DNA from: Echinococcus granulosus
Lineage: Eukaryota > Platyhelminthes > Cestoda > Cyclophyllidea > Taeniidae
DNA length: 64,000 nucleotides
Reading direction: 5' to 3'
NCBI RefSeq assembly: GCF_000524195.1
Contig: NW_020170433.1
Coordinates: 122,125-186,124 of the forward strand
The notes beneath the pieces are model-generated. The model was given only the letters and a program-made list of their open reading frames with translations, did no database searches and was not told where the DNA came from. The position numbers and the translations under genes are program-made. Shown here one piece after another: positions 26,313-39,000 of the stretch (positions within the stretch are counted from its first letter, which is position 1; each line of letters begins with the position of its first letter).

Positions 26313-29300
26313 ATGCTGGTTTCTGTGCTGAGTCTTCTCCTGACAACCGTTTGTCTCATGGTGACACCGGTCAGTGAGGCCTACCAGTATAGCAGCAGTT
26401 TTATCAACCAGGTCACCACCTACCCCAACATTGTCACCGCCAAGAGTCGATGCTTGCCTGGCAGGAGTGGTGGCAGTGGCGCCCCCCCTCCAACTCTCCT
26501 CGTCTGCGATCCCTACGAACTCCTCAGTCCCGATCAATGTGAGGATGAGTTCCATGTCTCCTCCACTTTTAGATATCAGTTGCGGTTTACAGTTTGAAAT
26601 GGGTGAAGTAAGTCAAAACTAATGTAGCAGTAAGGCTTAGGTGTGGCCCCCTATCGCTGCACTAACCGCATACTACTTACGCGAGTCATCAGAATGGAAA
26701 ATAACACTTTATTATTGCACCTTAAGTAGACTTCTCCATTCTATCATTCTTGATGCATTCTCATGACTAAATTATACATCGCTTCACCAATCCAAGTGCT
26801 TTGCTTTGTGGATGTCAAAACAATCCCAGGCAGTTCTTGAATCCCATAATGAACTAAAAGGGTGTGAGGATAAGTGCTGGAGTTTTCCTTCCCTACTTCT
26901 CGATTGCACACATCCTTTAGAGTGTGTGTATCACTTAGTTGTTTCTCTCAGCCTAGCTAAACACGAGTCTGATTTCGACTGGAAGATCCTTCCAAGCGGA
27001 GCTATGCACAGCGCTCACGATAAAATCTGCATCTCCATTGTAGCGCCTCGAGACTTCCCCGAGGCCAAAAGAAGACATAATACTCGGACAGAACATGTAC
27101 TGTCGAGGTACAGAAGGGCTGGGGGCTACTGACATGGCCAGGTCACCCGGCAGAGGTACAATGACAGTGACCCGTTACCAAAGCCGAGAGTTAAACAAAC
27201 AGCTAACGTATTACAGCCACATTAGCTCTATGCGCAAGAGATTAGATGCATTTTACCTGGGAAGTTATTTTGTGCCATAAATTGGGTAGTGTATGCCTTA
27301 CAACGCAGGTATCCTGTTCTTGTCTGTCATGCAGAGCACAAAAACCCCTTTGGGGTTAATCCTGCGATCATCAAGCATTCTCCCTCTGAACCTAGCAATC
27401 CTCCAGACGTGAAGTAGGAAGTTTGCTTTAAGTTTTACCCTCTTCCTCCAACAAATTCTACTTAGTAATAGTGATTTTGAAATTGCCTGTTTGAAAGAGG
27501 TGAAATAAAGGGCCTCATTTAGGTGGGAGTTATTCTACCATGAAAGTTGTCTTCCCAAAAAGTTACTCATTGACAAACAGCGACCATGAGCGGGCTTATG
27601 AACTGCTTGTTAGTTTCTGACTCCACGTGATCGTTCCTGCTGCACAACCGCCGGCAGCTGTGGGTGGGTATGATGCCACACCGTGCTGACTGCTTCTAAG
27701 TGAGTCAGAGAATGCATGCCTTCCATAGAAAAAAAAGCTGAGGAGCCAGTTTCATTTTATAAACAACTGTCTGACTCTGTTGGGTATTCTAAACAATTGA
27801 AAAACGAAGAATAGTGTGGCATTTGACAGGATGAAGGGACTTATACGGGCCCCAGTACAGTTGACTGAACGACTGTGGCCCGACCTCCCCTGAACCGGGT
27901 AGTAACGTCGCAATCGGCGGTCACTTGAACTAACACATTTCCTAACTGGTAAACACCGCAAATGACTGATGGCGGCGTAGTGTGTGTGCTTACGGAAAGC
28001 CATTTTAGCAGACATCACCTGCCCTGTTAATGAGAGTAAACAAAGAGACGTGCGTCTGCTCTGGTCCCCATCTCCCCTCCCTTCCACCTCATTCGGTCTG
28101 GACCTTGGTCACCTGGAGGACCATAAAAGCCGCACTTCTGCAAATTTGTGTTCTATAGCCCCTCTTTTGATTGAATGAATTTACAGGCTGACCTCTCCTG
28201 TCTGTGGTCCATTATAGAGTCTTGAAAATAGCTGCTGAACAACCACATTTTATGTCCGACCTTGGATTCACAGTCAGAGTGGAGTTGGTAATGGGGACAA
28301 ATCCGCCAATTCCTTCCATCAAACGACGCGGTTTCAAATGAACTGATTTGACATTCACCCCGAACACGGAAATGACCCTTCCAGGCTCAAAGTCCAGTTC
28401 TCACGCCTTAACGATACACCGTGACCTCAGAAGTGCATATTTGCGACCCCAAATGCCACTGTTTTATGGTCAACTCATCGGCGATTTGGACAGGACAAAA
28501 GTAAACAATGGATAGTAAATAAATCGTTTGCAGAGCTGAGATTCGCCTCCATGCAGGTGTTTCGGCCGTCTTGTGGCATCAATCCCGGACTTCTCGTACT
28601 CCTTTTAGCCGTTTTTTTTTCGAACGATGTGTAACTGCACTGCCTTAATTTATTCACCTTCTACTGTCGACCAAAGTTTGTTGAAGGTACTCAAACATTT
28701 GGTGCCCTCTCCTCCGTTTTTTACAAGCTTTAAAGTCGGCTCTGGAGTCAAAAATTGTAAAGAGTCTAGGGCAAACTCATCTCTCTGGGTGATTTTTTTT
28801 TCACAAATTTGTAAAAATGTAAACAATGGGGCAAAGTTGTTTAAAAAACTGGTAAACGAAAAACGCTGGGTGCCAATTTGCGTCAGTCCTGTGTTTCGGT
28901 TCTCGCATGCACACGCAAGTCCCGGGGCCTACTACACGACCAAAAAAGGGTCTTCGCATGGCGGAAGATTCCTCTGGATGCTCCGTGTTAAATCTTGTGA
29001 AAGCTTCAATTAGCAAAACGTCACATCTTTCTTCCATGTATCTCCTGCCACCTGAAATCCAGCGATTCGACCCAAAGAAGGGCAACCTCGAATAGGCATA
29101 CGGGTGGTTTTGAATGTGGAAGAAAGGGGATTGAATTTTTCCGCTTTTTTGTCTTTCAGTGATGTCATTAAATCGACAGTTAATGGAGATGAAATCGAAA
29201 ATCAACAGTGATCGAGGCAAATGTGACCGGAGCTACCCTCGTCCCACCGTTGCCGTTGCATTTGTTGATCGTCTGCGTTTTGGGTAAGTATTACAGTTGT

Positions 29301-32300
29301 GTCAATTGTCAGGCATTGCCTTTCCATGAGGCATTGTTATTTAAACTCCTTCAAGAATAATACTTTCCTCATTTGTTGTTCCTCAGATGTCCTTTTTCAA
29401 GCATGAAAGAAGGAGGTAAGAACGCAGACATCTGCAATTTATATCAATTACTTTCTTAATCCATTTGAAATGTCCGCACAAAAGCATTTAAATCCTTTAC
29501 TGAGCAGAACTTGTCCAAAATAAGCCACCTTTTTGATTTTTTTCCAGCAGTGGCGTTTGTTTGTGCGTACAACCCACTCGAAAATTTAAAAACTGCGACT
29601 TGTGAGAAATCAGACAGTCTTCATGCGTTTTTGGGGCACCAAATGTGAACTTTTGCTGCCCTTCACACTTTCAGTGAACAATTCCTTATAAGGTGGGGAT
29701 ATGAGTAAAGGAGTGAAAAAATCTGCTTTTGATGTCTTTTTACACCGCGTTGGGACCTCACTGCAATTGGTCGAGAAAACTCACGCGATCTAAAGCGACA
29801 GATTTGATGGTGACCCCAATGTCGTAATTTTTTGCTTTTCATCTGCAAGGCAATACGCAAGTGAGAGTGTTCGATACAAAAGGGGAAAGTATTTCTGATT
29901 AACCCGCTACCGACCATCCGTTATCGGAGACTTTCGTCGAGGACTGTTTAATTGACGTCGTTCCACTGATTGTATACCACAACATCAGAATCCGAATTTG
30001 TGCTGAAAGTTCTGAAATTCCAGACACTTTAATTGTTGTCCGCATTAGATAAAATGCCGAATTGAGCTATAGAAATACTTTTGAATTGGTGGAGGCGGGA
30101 GGCTCTTCGGTTGAATGAAGGTAGGACACCTTTCATCATTCCAGGAGGCATACGCATCACAGTCTGTCCTGTTAATGTCAATCGGAACATTGCTCCTATG
30201 CCATACTGGCACACCTTAAATACTGAGGTGTCAACTAATGCTAGAATAAGTAGACAACGCTGAATCTGGATTTTTTTACGATCTCGTACTTTTAAATGCT
30301 ATCACACTGCGTATTTGTTTAACGGACGACTTTGTGTGTACTATTTGAGGAGTGCATGAGATCCGCGAGGACACCCAATGGTCACTGCTCTCACTTCCGA
30401 CTTCGAGCTAACAATAAACCAACTGAAAGCTTTCCAGTGAAGTGAATCGGAAGCCCTCCCACTATCGGCTCAGTTCACTGGCACACGAAGTGGCAATGTG
30501 CTTTTGCCCTTATTGCACGCATTTTTCATTTTCACGCTTTTTTTTTAACTAAACGACAGGAGATGATGTCTCTGAATTAATTGACGCGACTCATCTCCTA
30601 ACGGTTGAAGTTTACAGTTTCCAAACACTTCAACTTTTATGCGTTTGTAATTCTTCTCTTTCGACCGTCTACAGCTGAGTAGATTCAATCGGTTTTAGAG
30701 AATTGGGAAGTTTGATTCCGAAGAAGGAAACGCTGGCACTTCGCGACGTTGATACACTCCACATCGCATTTGCGCAAAACATTGTAGCTGAGAAGTTGGT
30801 TTCGAGACGCCTAACTTCGAGTCAAATAGATACCGTTTTTAATGAAATCACTTCGTTTCCTTGACGGAACATTAGACTTCAATCAAGACCTCTAATACCC
30901 TTCAAGAACGCCTTTGAGTCCGTAGTCATTGGATCGCTTTGGAGCTTAAAGAGAAGTCCAAGATGCTCGTTGCTTAAAAAAGTCGTGGATGGAAACAAAT
31001 ACTCCCACTATGGACTCTTGAAGACATTCTTACCTTTGTTTGTGGCAGTGATGCTACTGCGAGGACAAAAGAGTATCGGGTTTCTTTTGGTTAAAGGTCA
31101 AGAGATCGGAGGTGTCAGGTCTTTTTTGAAAGAAGACTTGTGTACCCCTGAAGTGGAGAGAAAACAGTGATTTAAAAATACTACACTCTGGAGCATTAAT
31201 TATCTCTGATTCCTCTCAGAGTGTGCGTTCGATTCTGTTCACTTTTTTGAGGTCTCTGCATGTCCCAAGAGCGACCTTTTAGGTTTTTATTCTCGGGTGC
31301 AGTTATTTCTAAATAGTAAAAGTCTTCATTATCCTGTACTTTGAAATGAGTGCTCTTTCTCTCAGCCGGTCAATCAAAACTCCTGTTTAAACCCTTGAAA
31401 CTGGTACCACAGACTATAAGTGAGAAGATCTATTTAAAGGTGGGCTTTTTAAAAACAGGGAAAATGCAAGACGTAGGAATTCTTATAACTACTTTTTTCT
31501 TATATATTCAGCTAATCCGCATTCTATTCGATGAAGCCAGTTGTGATGCAGTGGTGAATAACTCACGCCAGTGACAAGCATATTAAACAGACCTTCACCT
31601 TTTGATTTGCTGTAAATAACGTCTCCTGAATCTGTTATCCCCTAGGTAAAGCGATTTTTCAATCAAAAAGGCATGTTTAAGGGAGATGTGGACGAGCCTG
31701 TTTGACTTAGAGGAATGGTCTACAGGAGTCCTTGAAAACCCGCATAATTTACCTACTAGAAGCATAGATGAACGGAGATGGCTGTAGGCATCCATCCGCC
31801 CCTCTTTGCCAGTTGAATAGGTGCCAACACAGGTATAGACTATTCGCCAATGTGTGTGTGAATACATTCCGATGTGGCTGAACTAAACAATTTTCACTTA
31901 CAATGGTAAACACAGCACCGGGTGTTGGAAATTCTCAGGGATTATGCTATTAAGCTGATGGTGTTTTCAAGGGCATGTCAAAGTGTACAATTTGTGTGCT
32001 CTATTGGCCACTGAATACTCATACTCCTTCAGGACGCCATCGAAATCCTAGAGTATTTCATGGAAACACATAAAAGCCAAATACTTAAGTGTCAGTAAAT
32101 CTTTTAACCTTACCTCAAAAAACCGTTAAAATCTGTTAATAACTTCACTTTGGAGCTGTCGAAATACCTGAAAATACCTTGCAATTGTTTACAAATTTCA
32201 TAGAGTGGTGGAGGATCAATCTGATGAAAACATCATTAACTACGCGGCCATTTTCACCTACTACCTGTTCGGGTCATGGAGGCTTCCCACCATGTGCGAG

Positions 32301-32692
32301 TCTGAATCGGATAAAATTGTTGTCTTCTACTCCAAAGCCGATGGAGTTGTAAGTTTCCCCCATTTTATTAGTACCTCTTAATAGCATCAATTAATCCATG
32401 CTGCACTCAAAACAACCTGCCAAATGCCTTACTTGACCGAATTTATGGATTTTTAAAAGTTGGTTTGTATTTTGGGCAATGACATCTTTCATGTAAGTCC
32501 AAAAGATGATTTAAAAAAGCAATCTTATATGTGCCAATTTTTTGTTTTGTATAGCTCTACGTCTATGCTGGTGAGAACCTGAGGGAGAAGCTTCCAAGAG
32601 ACGTGATCCAGAGAACCGCGGTCGAGGCCAAGGCCGCTTTCGGTTCCGGGGTTTACGAGGGCATGAAATACCTACTGACGCGATTTCAGTAA
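26313..32692 (+). CDS. TPM/MOLO1-domain protein with signal peptide
   Basis: Member of the TPM-domain family that in nematodes includes MOLO-1, an auxiliary subunit of levamisole-sensitive acetylcholine receptors. Exons 26313-26538, 29160-29283, 32204-32348 and 32555-32692 join in phase to 210 aa. Residues 1-23 are a signal peptide (hydrophobic core SVLSLLLTTVCLMV). The mature part opens with TTYPN...C...LLVCDPYELLSPDQ, then a Cys-containing segment and TVAVAFVDRLRFG, then CESESDKIVVFYSKADGVLY and YAGENLREKL, which are the typical blocks of the fold. MOLO-1 has a C-terminal membrane segment; none is encoded before the stop at 32690. A good donor (CA|GTAAGA, 32689) overlaps that stop, so another isoform could continue. 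The introns are 2.6, 2.9 and 0.2 kb. Family call firm; receptor role inferred only. Confidence 0.84.
27039..27215 (-). repeat. solo-LTR-like repeat, copy E
   Basis: 177 bp, TGTAGCGCC...GTATTACA on the plus strand, inside intron 1 of the MOLO1-domain gene. It keeps CCTCGAGACTTCCCCGAGG and GAGGTACAATG blocks also seen in copy F. No flanking duplication recognised. Confidence 0.65.
29284..32203 (+). other. large intron 2 of the MOLO1-domain gene
   Basis: About 2.9 kb between phase-2 splice sites. Small ORFs on both strands have no recognisable domains or matching splice sites. I see nothing I can name. Confidence 0.55.
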
Positions 32693-34246
32693 GAAACTCT
32701 GGTCACCATCTCGATACCTAATGCTGTAGTAGTCAACGAAGTCATTTCTCTATTTCTGAATCAAAATCCATGTGGTATTTATGCCAGAGCATTTCAGTGA
32801 TGTTTGTCCTACACATTGTGACTCTTTACTTGAGAATAACAAACACTAACGGGGAGAATGTCCTTTTCTCTAGGGAGATTCTGACTTCTAACCGGAGTGG
32901 TATGTTTGGCACAAGATAAATTGGACATTCTACCTTCGTCTCAAATGAAAATTCCGTTTTTGGCCCCCTAGCCTGAAGATTTTGTTGACATAATTCACCC
33001 ATGTACCAGTAGATCACGCTACCGTCGCTTAGTTGATTCACAGCTGATTATGGGCCTGTACCTCATTACGCCGCTTTCAAATAAACACTATTCTCATTTA
33101 TTTTGCTCTTATTGGAAGGATAGCAAATAGGCCAAATTCTTACTCAATTCTTTGGCATTTGACAAGTTTGCTACCGGCGCTACATAGATGTCGCGCCCTA
33201 ATACACTCATCCTATCCTGGGGGTTGTGACCACGTGCTATGCATCCCTCCAGCAAGCTATGGGAAGAATCTATTCTGTAAACCAATTAGTTAACTTTGAG
33301 ACAATAAAGCTGATATTTGTCACAGACTGAGTTGCCGTTAGTTGTAGGGTGCGTTGACAGCCATCGTAAACTGAGTTCCCAATTTTACAATGAGGAGCTG
33401 CTGCAACCGAGTGTTCAGATTATCATCGAGGCCTCCGGCCAGACAAATGACGGATAACGATCTCAGAGTCGAGTGCACGAAGGAGGTATTGCCAGGGTGC
33501 ACGTGCTAATGACTATAAGACAGGGAGTGGGAGAATGAATATGGGTCTGAGTGATTCCATTTGTATGAACTTATGGAAACTTATTGGCCTTGACCTTCGA
33601 GCAGTTGTCAGGACAGTTGGAATACGCTTCTGCCGACCATGGACCAATCAGGCACCATACCATGAATAGGATGAGTTGTACCTCAGGATCATCCATCAGT
33701 CCACCCATTCACCCCTATTACTGACAGAGTATCTTCTCATGTGAAAACAGAGCAATTACGCAGCTTCTCACAACTCATAGGCGTAAAATTATTGCATTCA
33801 TTGAAAAGTCACCAGAGTTTCTAAACATTTTGTTGCAGCGCATACTCACTAAATTTGATGAAGACTGTATCCAACCCACACAGGCTCTACTTTTGCACAA
33901 GTGATCGCGGCCTCCAACATAGCGTAAGACTACTGCTTCACCATTTCAGAAGATCTTATCTATTAGGTCATATTGGCGCATTTTAACCGACTTTCCCTAC
34001 ATCAGACCTGAACGTCAAAAGAACGAGCTGAAGGACCTATCATGAATCAAGAATGAAAAACTACAGGCCAAATACCTTCAACAATCGGAGCAAAAGGAAA
34101 CAGACGAAAAGAGACATGCACATATAGAAGAACAAAATAAAGGTAACCACATCGGGCGGAAAACAGGCGTACCATAAAAGAACCGAGATCGTATGCAGAG
34201 GGAGTAAATGCACAAGTCCACATTGCTCCTCAGTGTATTCTTGCGA
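32693..34246. other. intergenic region between convergent MOLO1-domain and b561 genes
   Basis: About 1.5 kb. Any extra 3' exon of the MOLO1-domain gene, for instance one with a membrane anchor, would lie here, but no hydrophobic ORF on the plus strand was found. Confidence 0.5.
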
Positions 34247-35113
34247 TCAATTAGACCTCTTTGGCTTTTTCGACTGAGCATTTGAGGTGTTTTTATTGCC
34301 TCCAGTGCTTGAAAAGTACTTGTCATAAACCTGTTTGAGAGCCACTATTGCCAAAAGACCAAGAAGGAAGGTAAGGAAATAGCCGATGAGTAGGCGAACA
34401 CCCTGGTCTTGGATGACGTCCACAAGAACTTTCTGCTGGAACCAGTCACTGTGGAGGCCCAAGGCGGTCACTAAACAGCCGAGAGAAAAGAAGACGGCTC
34501 CAGAAACCGCGTGAATTTGATGAAAGGTTCGCGGATTCATCCAAGGACGTAGGAATGCGCAATGTTTAACGACACCGAATAATGATTGTAAGAGACCATG
34601 TAACAGGAAAGCGTAGCCCAAGCATCCATGCCATGTCGTCATGTGGCTTTTGTTGCCATCACTTTTTACCTTGAAGATGACGGCGCATCCAGCTAAGATT
34701 GACAGTAGACCCAATGTTTGTAAGAGCCAATGGAGGGTGTACTGTGAACAAATTATTTATTTAGAACAAATTCCATAGATATAGACTAATATGCGGAAAA
34801 AATAACGATGTGTTACCTTTCTATGAGCTGGGGCATTCGGAACCAGGGAGCTGTACTTGTTAAAGACGATGATTCCTTGCAAAGAGAAACCACAAAGACC
34901 AAGCACCATGAAGAGGGGATGCCATGAAATCAGTGACTTAAAAGGAGCGACGAAGTACAGAGTACAGAGGACCAAAAGCAAACCACTCGCGTGGACAGCC
35001 ATCCCAGAAATTGGGTCAATGCGGCCCCGGTGGACTCGCCAAAGGTCGCGAAGAAAGGTGGACCAATAGCACCCATACAGTGGGAAAAATAGATCAATGC
35101 AAGGGAAAAGCAT
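34247..35113 (-). CDS. cytochrome b561-domain transmembrane reductase (CYB561D1/D2-like)
   Basis: Di-heme b-type membrane protein that moves electrons, usually from ascorbate, across endomembranes to ferric iron or semidehydroascorbate. Two exons, 34817-35113 and 34247-34741 (phase 0), give 263 aa. Helices alternate with the heme-ligand histidines of the family: H65 in SWHPLFM, H103 in LHWLLQ, H137 in TTWHGCLGY and H176 in FHQIHAVSG. The order and the shortness of the loops resemble CYB561D1/D2 rather than the longer CYB561A proteins. The C-terminus is lysine-rich (QSKKPKRSN). The start at 35113 is an ATG directly in frame; an extra upstream exon cannot be excluded. It converges on the MOLO1-domain gene and diverges from TBC1D31. 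Confidence 0.87.
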
Positions 35114-36000
35114 GTTGCAAATAGGTTAAAATACACCAAAAGTTATAAATGCAAAATTGAGCTTCTCCTGAATTACGTACGTCGAAGCACACACAAATCA
35201 CCATCACAGACTTTAGCAAAAAAGTTAAGGGACTATCAAAATTTACTTTACTTGCTAGTGCATAGTATTTAAAAGACATTCTCAAAAGTTTGGACTAATT
35301 TTTAAAGTAAAATGAATGATGAATTGCACAGGATCGTAAATGGTCACAGTGCAAAATACTCCATCCATAATCTAATGACAAAACAGTGGCCTATTTATAA
35401 AAATGTTGCCTGTTTTGCTTGCTATTAACAGTAGTAATTGCAAAAGTTACCGTTTTTGTTTGGTAGCACAATAGTACATCTTAAGTGGATCGTACGATTA
35501 CGAAAATCTATGCTTTCGCTGTACGTCTGTCTTTGTCGGTGGATGTAATCCTTTGTAGTAGCTTTACAGTCGCAAATATCTTAATGTCTTTATTTATTAT
35601 ACTTTGTGCCTCTGGGCTAACACCCTGGAAACATGGGATAATAAAATTACAAGGTTTCCAGCCCCTGATCTTCGTATTTAACATGGCTCTAAATAGTCGT
35701 ATGATATTCAGTGCAGCACGAACGCCAGTATTTCTTGTTTGTGACATTAATTTTTTGAAATCTTATATGAATGGGTGCCTTTGTGGGCATGTTGGTGATT
35801 GCACCTTGGGAGCGTTTTAGTTATTTTAACTTATTGGACCATCCGAGTCATATTTATCGATTCGACCGCATCTGTCAGTGTTCAAACTTATTTCGAGGAT
35901 ATTGATGTCAAAACTACCAGAAGTGCGAACCCATTTTTAGGTTTCTTGTTGTGACTTTTTGGGTTTTCTTGCCATAATTTAGTCATCTTACTGCTCTCAG
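35114..36000. other. divergent intergenic region, b561 gene / TBC1D31
   Basis: About 0.9 kb, AT-rich, with no repeat recognised. It should carry promoters for both genes. At its right end, a pyrimidine stretch and CAG immediately precede the TBC1D31 start codon. Confidence 0.5.
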
Positions 36001-39000
36001 ATGGCCGATTCGTTGCAAACACTTGAAGAACCTATGGAAGTTAAGTATCTCCCGTACGTTATTTTGTACAAATTTTTTTATTTTGTACATTAACTCTTAA
36101 TTAGCGTCCGTCAAACATTTCGAGACTAGAACGGATTTGTTGTTAGTGTTCTGCTAGCACTTAATTTTCATTTCAGTTTTGCTAAAACTAAAAGAGAATA
36201 CTGCCTTCATTATTATGTCTTCTTATCTTTTTTGAAGTTTGTCGATTTTTTATACAATTTTGCACTCAACTCGGATGTTAATTTGTTGATACTTAACCTC
36301 CAATACCCCTTGATGAAATAATCCGTTCTCTCTTCTAAGATTGGCTTCGGGCATTAATCCAGCTGGAGTAGATCCTGCATATCACATTACTCTGGTCACT
36401 TTCGCCCATTGCGGTGAGATCACCTATTTTACCAATTCTAAGGGTGAGCTCTTCTCTGCAACACTTCCTGAATACAAGTAATGTCGATAGCTTTTTGATT
36501 TCCACTCTAGAAAAACAGAATTTATCATCGACCTTAAGGTTCCCTTGACTGCTCTCCAGTCCTATGACGACGACGGAAATTTTATCATTCTTGCTGCTGC
36601 ACGTGACCTAAGAATGTGCTGGATTAATCCCAGTAAGTTTCTTTAAAATGATTTGAGTGATGCTTCAGCATAGTTTAATGCGCCTGTGCCGTCTCATTTA
36701 AACTTAGAGACTAGAGTTTTAAATTACAATGAAACCATGCACAAGTCGACCATTTACACACTGGATGTGCGAAGACCAGGCGAGGATTTGATGCTATCAA
36801 GAAGCGCCGACATAATCACTTTGTGGGATCTCCAAAGGGCGGTGAGACTGAGTCAATACCCCCGTGACAGCGCAGCCCAAATCATCGCCGTAAGGACATA
36901 TTTTCTTACCTTAATTAACATAATGAAGTTGTTTAATCTTTTTGTTGCATTCCTAGGCTTATTTCAATCCTCCAAATGGACAAGTTATTGTTTCTTGTCT
37001 CCGAAACGGCACAATCAAGCTGTGGAAATCGAACGAACCCCAATGTTCCAGCTGTTTCTATAATACTTCTACGCCTTTGCGCCAATACCGATGTATCTGC
37101 TCCAGCCTGTGAGTAGTCTCTAGGTTTGACTTAATCATTTGATGTGTCCATCATCTGGTGATGGAAAGACACTTGATCTAGTTTAGTGGCACTGTTTTGC
37201 GGCTTTATTTATTCCCATTTAGACCAAGATTTGCTCCAGGTGTATTAGTCACCAGTCATCCGAACATTCTTGAATTTATGAGTGTAGTTGCATCAGCATT
37301 TCTGCTTGCCCTCTTTCGACGAAGTGTAGGAATCGAACATATGCAGAATCAGATCGCCTCAGGAATTCCCCTTTAAGTTGGAGTCCTGTTCATGAAATGT
37401 AGTACAACTCAGTGACATGACGGAAGGGAAATGCTTTGGACCACCATTCATGTAGAACTACTTCCATTTTACAAACTTTTCGATTACTATTCGGGTTCTT
37501 ATTTGTACGTTTTTAAGGGTTAATTCAAGTTGTTTTCTAGATAATTGAACTGGACATTGTGCTCTGTTCTCACAGGCTAATGAACCGGTCTTTTTGGAAA
37601 AGCAAAAAAAGTTTCTTTGCTTTATTTGTAGTGACGGTCGTTTCCTCTATGCCGCTGGTGATGAACCCCACTTAGTCGTTTGCACCCTCAATGGTGTTGA
37701 AAAACAAGCTGTCTGCGAAGTTGTGCCACTGAATTTCGCACCCGTCCTTCAGATGCAGTGTGTGCCTGTTAACGTGGGTTCTCTAGCGTCCACTTATGGT
37801 CCCATCATTAATACATGAGAGATTTCCCCCAAGCTTTATATTTACTTTATAAGCAGGCAGGTAAAATGACAATGGTTTTCTTTCAGTCATTTTTTGCATT
37901 CTGAATAGTGGCTTATACTATTCTAGAAATAAGGCCAAAATCCATTGGTATGCCCTGGCCAAGTGTTGCCTACCTTCAACTTCACTATTACTTTTAATGA
38001 AGTAGATTTACTTTGGCTAAGGTTTTATGACAAGAAAGTGGTAGGCATTCATTATGCCTTCGTCTATAGCAGTCTTTTCATCACTGTTATCCGATGTAGT
38101 ATCGTAGGAAAGGATGGCCGCTACTCATTAGGTATAGTTATCGCCCTTTTAACAAATTTCTCTGATCTTCTTTTCATGTGTAGTGTATCTTTTTACTAAT
38201 TGCACCGTTTCTAAATACGGAGTGCTAGGATATTATTGAAGAAGTTCCCATATCTGCCTAAGATATAACAAGTGCCATCATATTTACAAACACTGACATT
38301 CCTTCTTTAGGGAATGAAAGGGTGTTCGCGTAGTCTATCTCTAACCCCATCAGAAATATCCTCTAAGTGGAGATTAGCATCCCATGCTTATCGGTCTAAG
38401 AAACAAAAGTGCTCTCTTCTATTGATGTTAATCTCCTTCAAGCACTGAACTATAGGGTGTACTTGAAACGTTCCTCAGCTCTTCTTATAACCTTATTAAC
38501 ATTATCTCGTCCACCAACTAATGCTGAAGAGTGGGAGGTATGCCAGCATTCTTAGAATCGGATTATAACTTCTCCTTTTCCCGAAGGAGATAATTGAGTT
38601 CGGTACTAAGTTCACTTATTTCTCTCTGTAGGGTGAAAGTCTCCTCCTATTGGGTTCTGACGGTCGTCTCCGCCTTTTGTCCCTCAGCTCCTTTTCGTTT
38701 ATGTCTTTGCGCTCCCTGCCTCCCACGCTGGTACCACCTGTTGTTAATGGGGTCGGATTTACGATGCTTATGAAGCCTCAGGATCCTCTTGCCCTGGATT
38801 TCGCTGTGGCTCCATCTCCCTCAGCGTCATCATCTTCACTTGTTGCGGTACTCACTGAAAATGGTGGTTTTCGACTCTTAGATCTGAGTAATGGGATGGT
38901 ACGTGTGACAGAGATCTCGTTAATGGTCATTTAAATGGTTTCATTGTTAAGCATCCAAGCTGACTCATGAATTGCCAATACCAAAAAGTGTTTTGAGTTG

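Noticed and set aside
34757..35285. Alternative minus-strand frames with hydrophobic stretches beside the b561 gene
   Set aside because: They are shadows of the b561 exon; only the frame with H65 and the phase-0 junction carries the family motifs.
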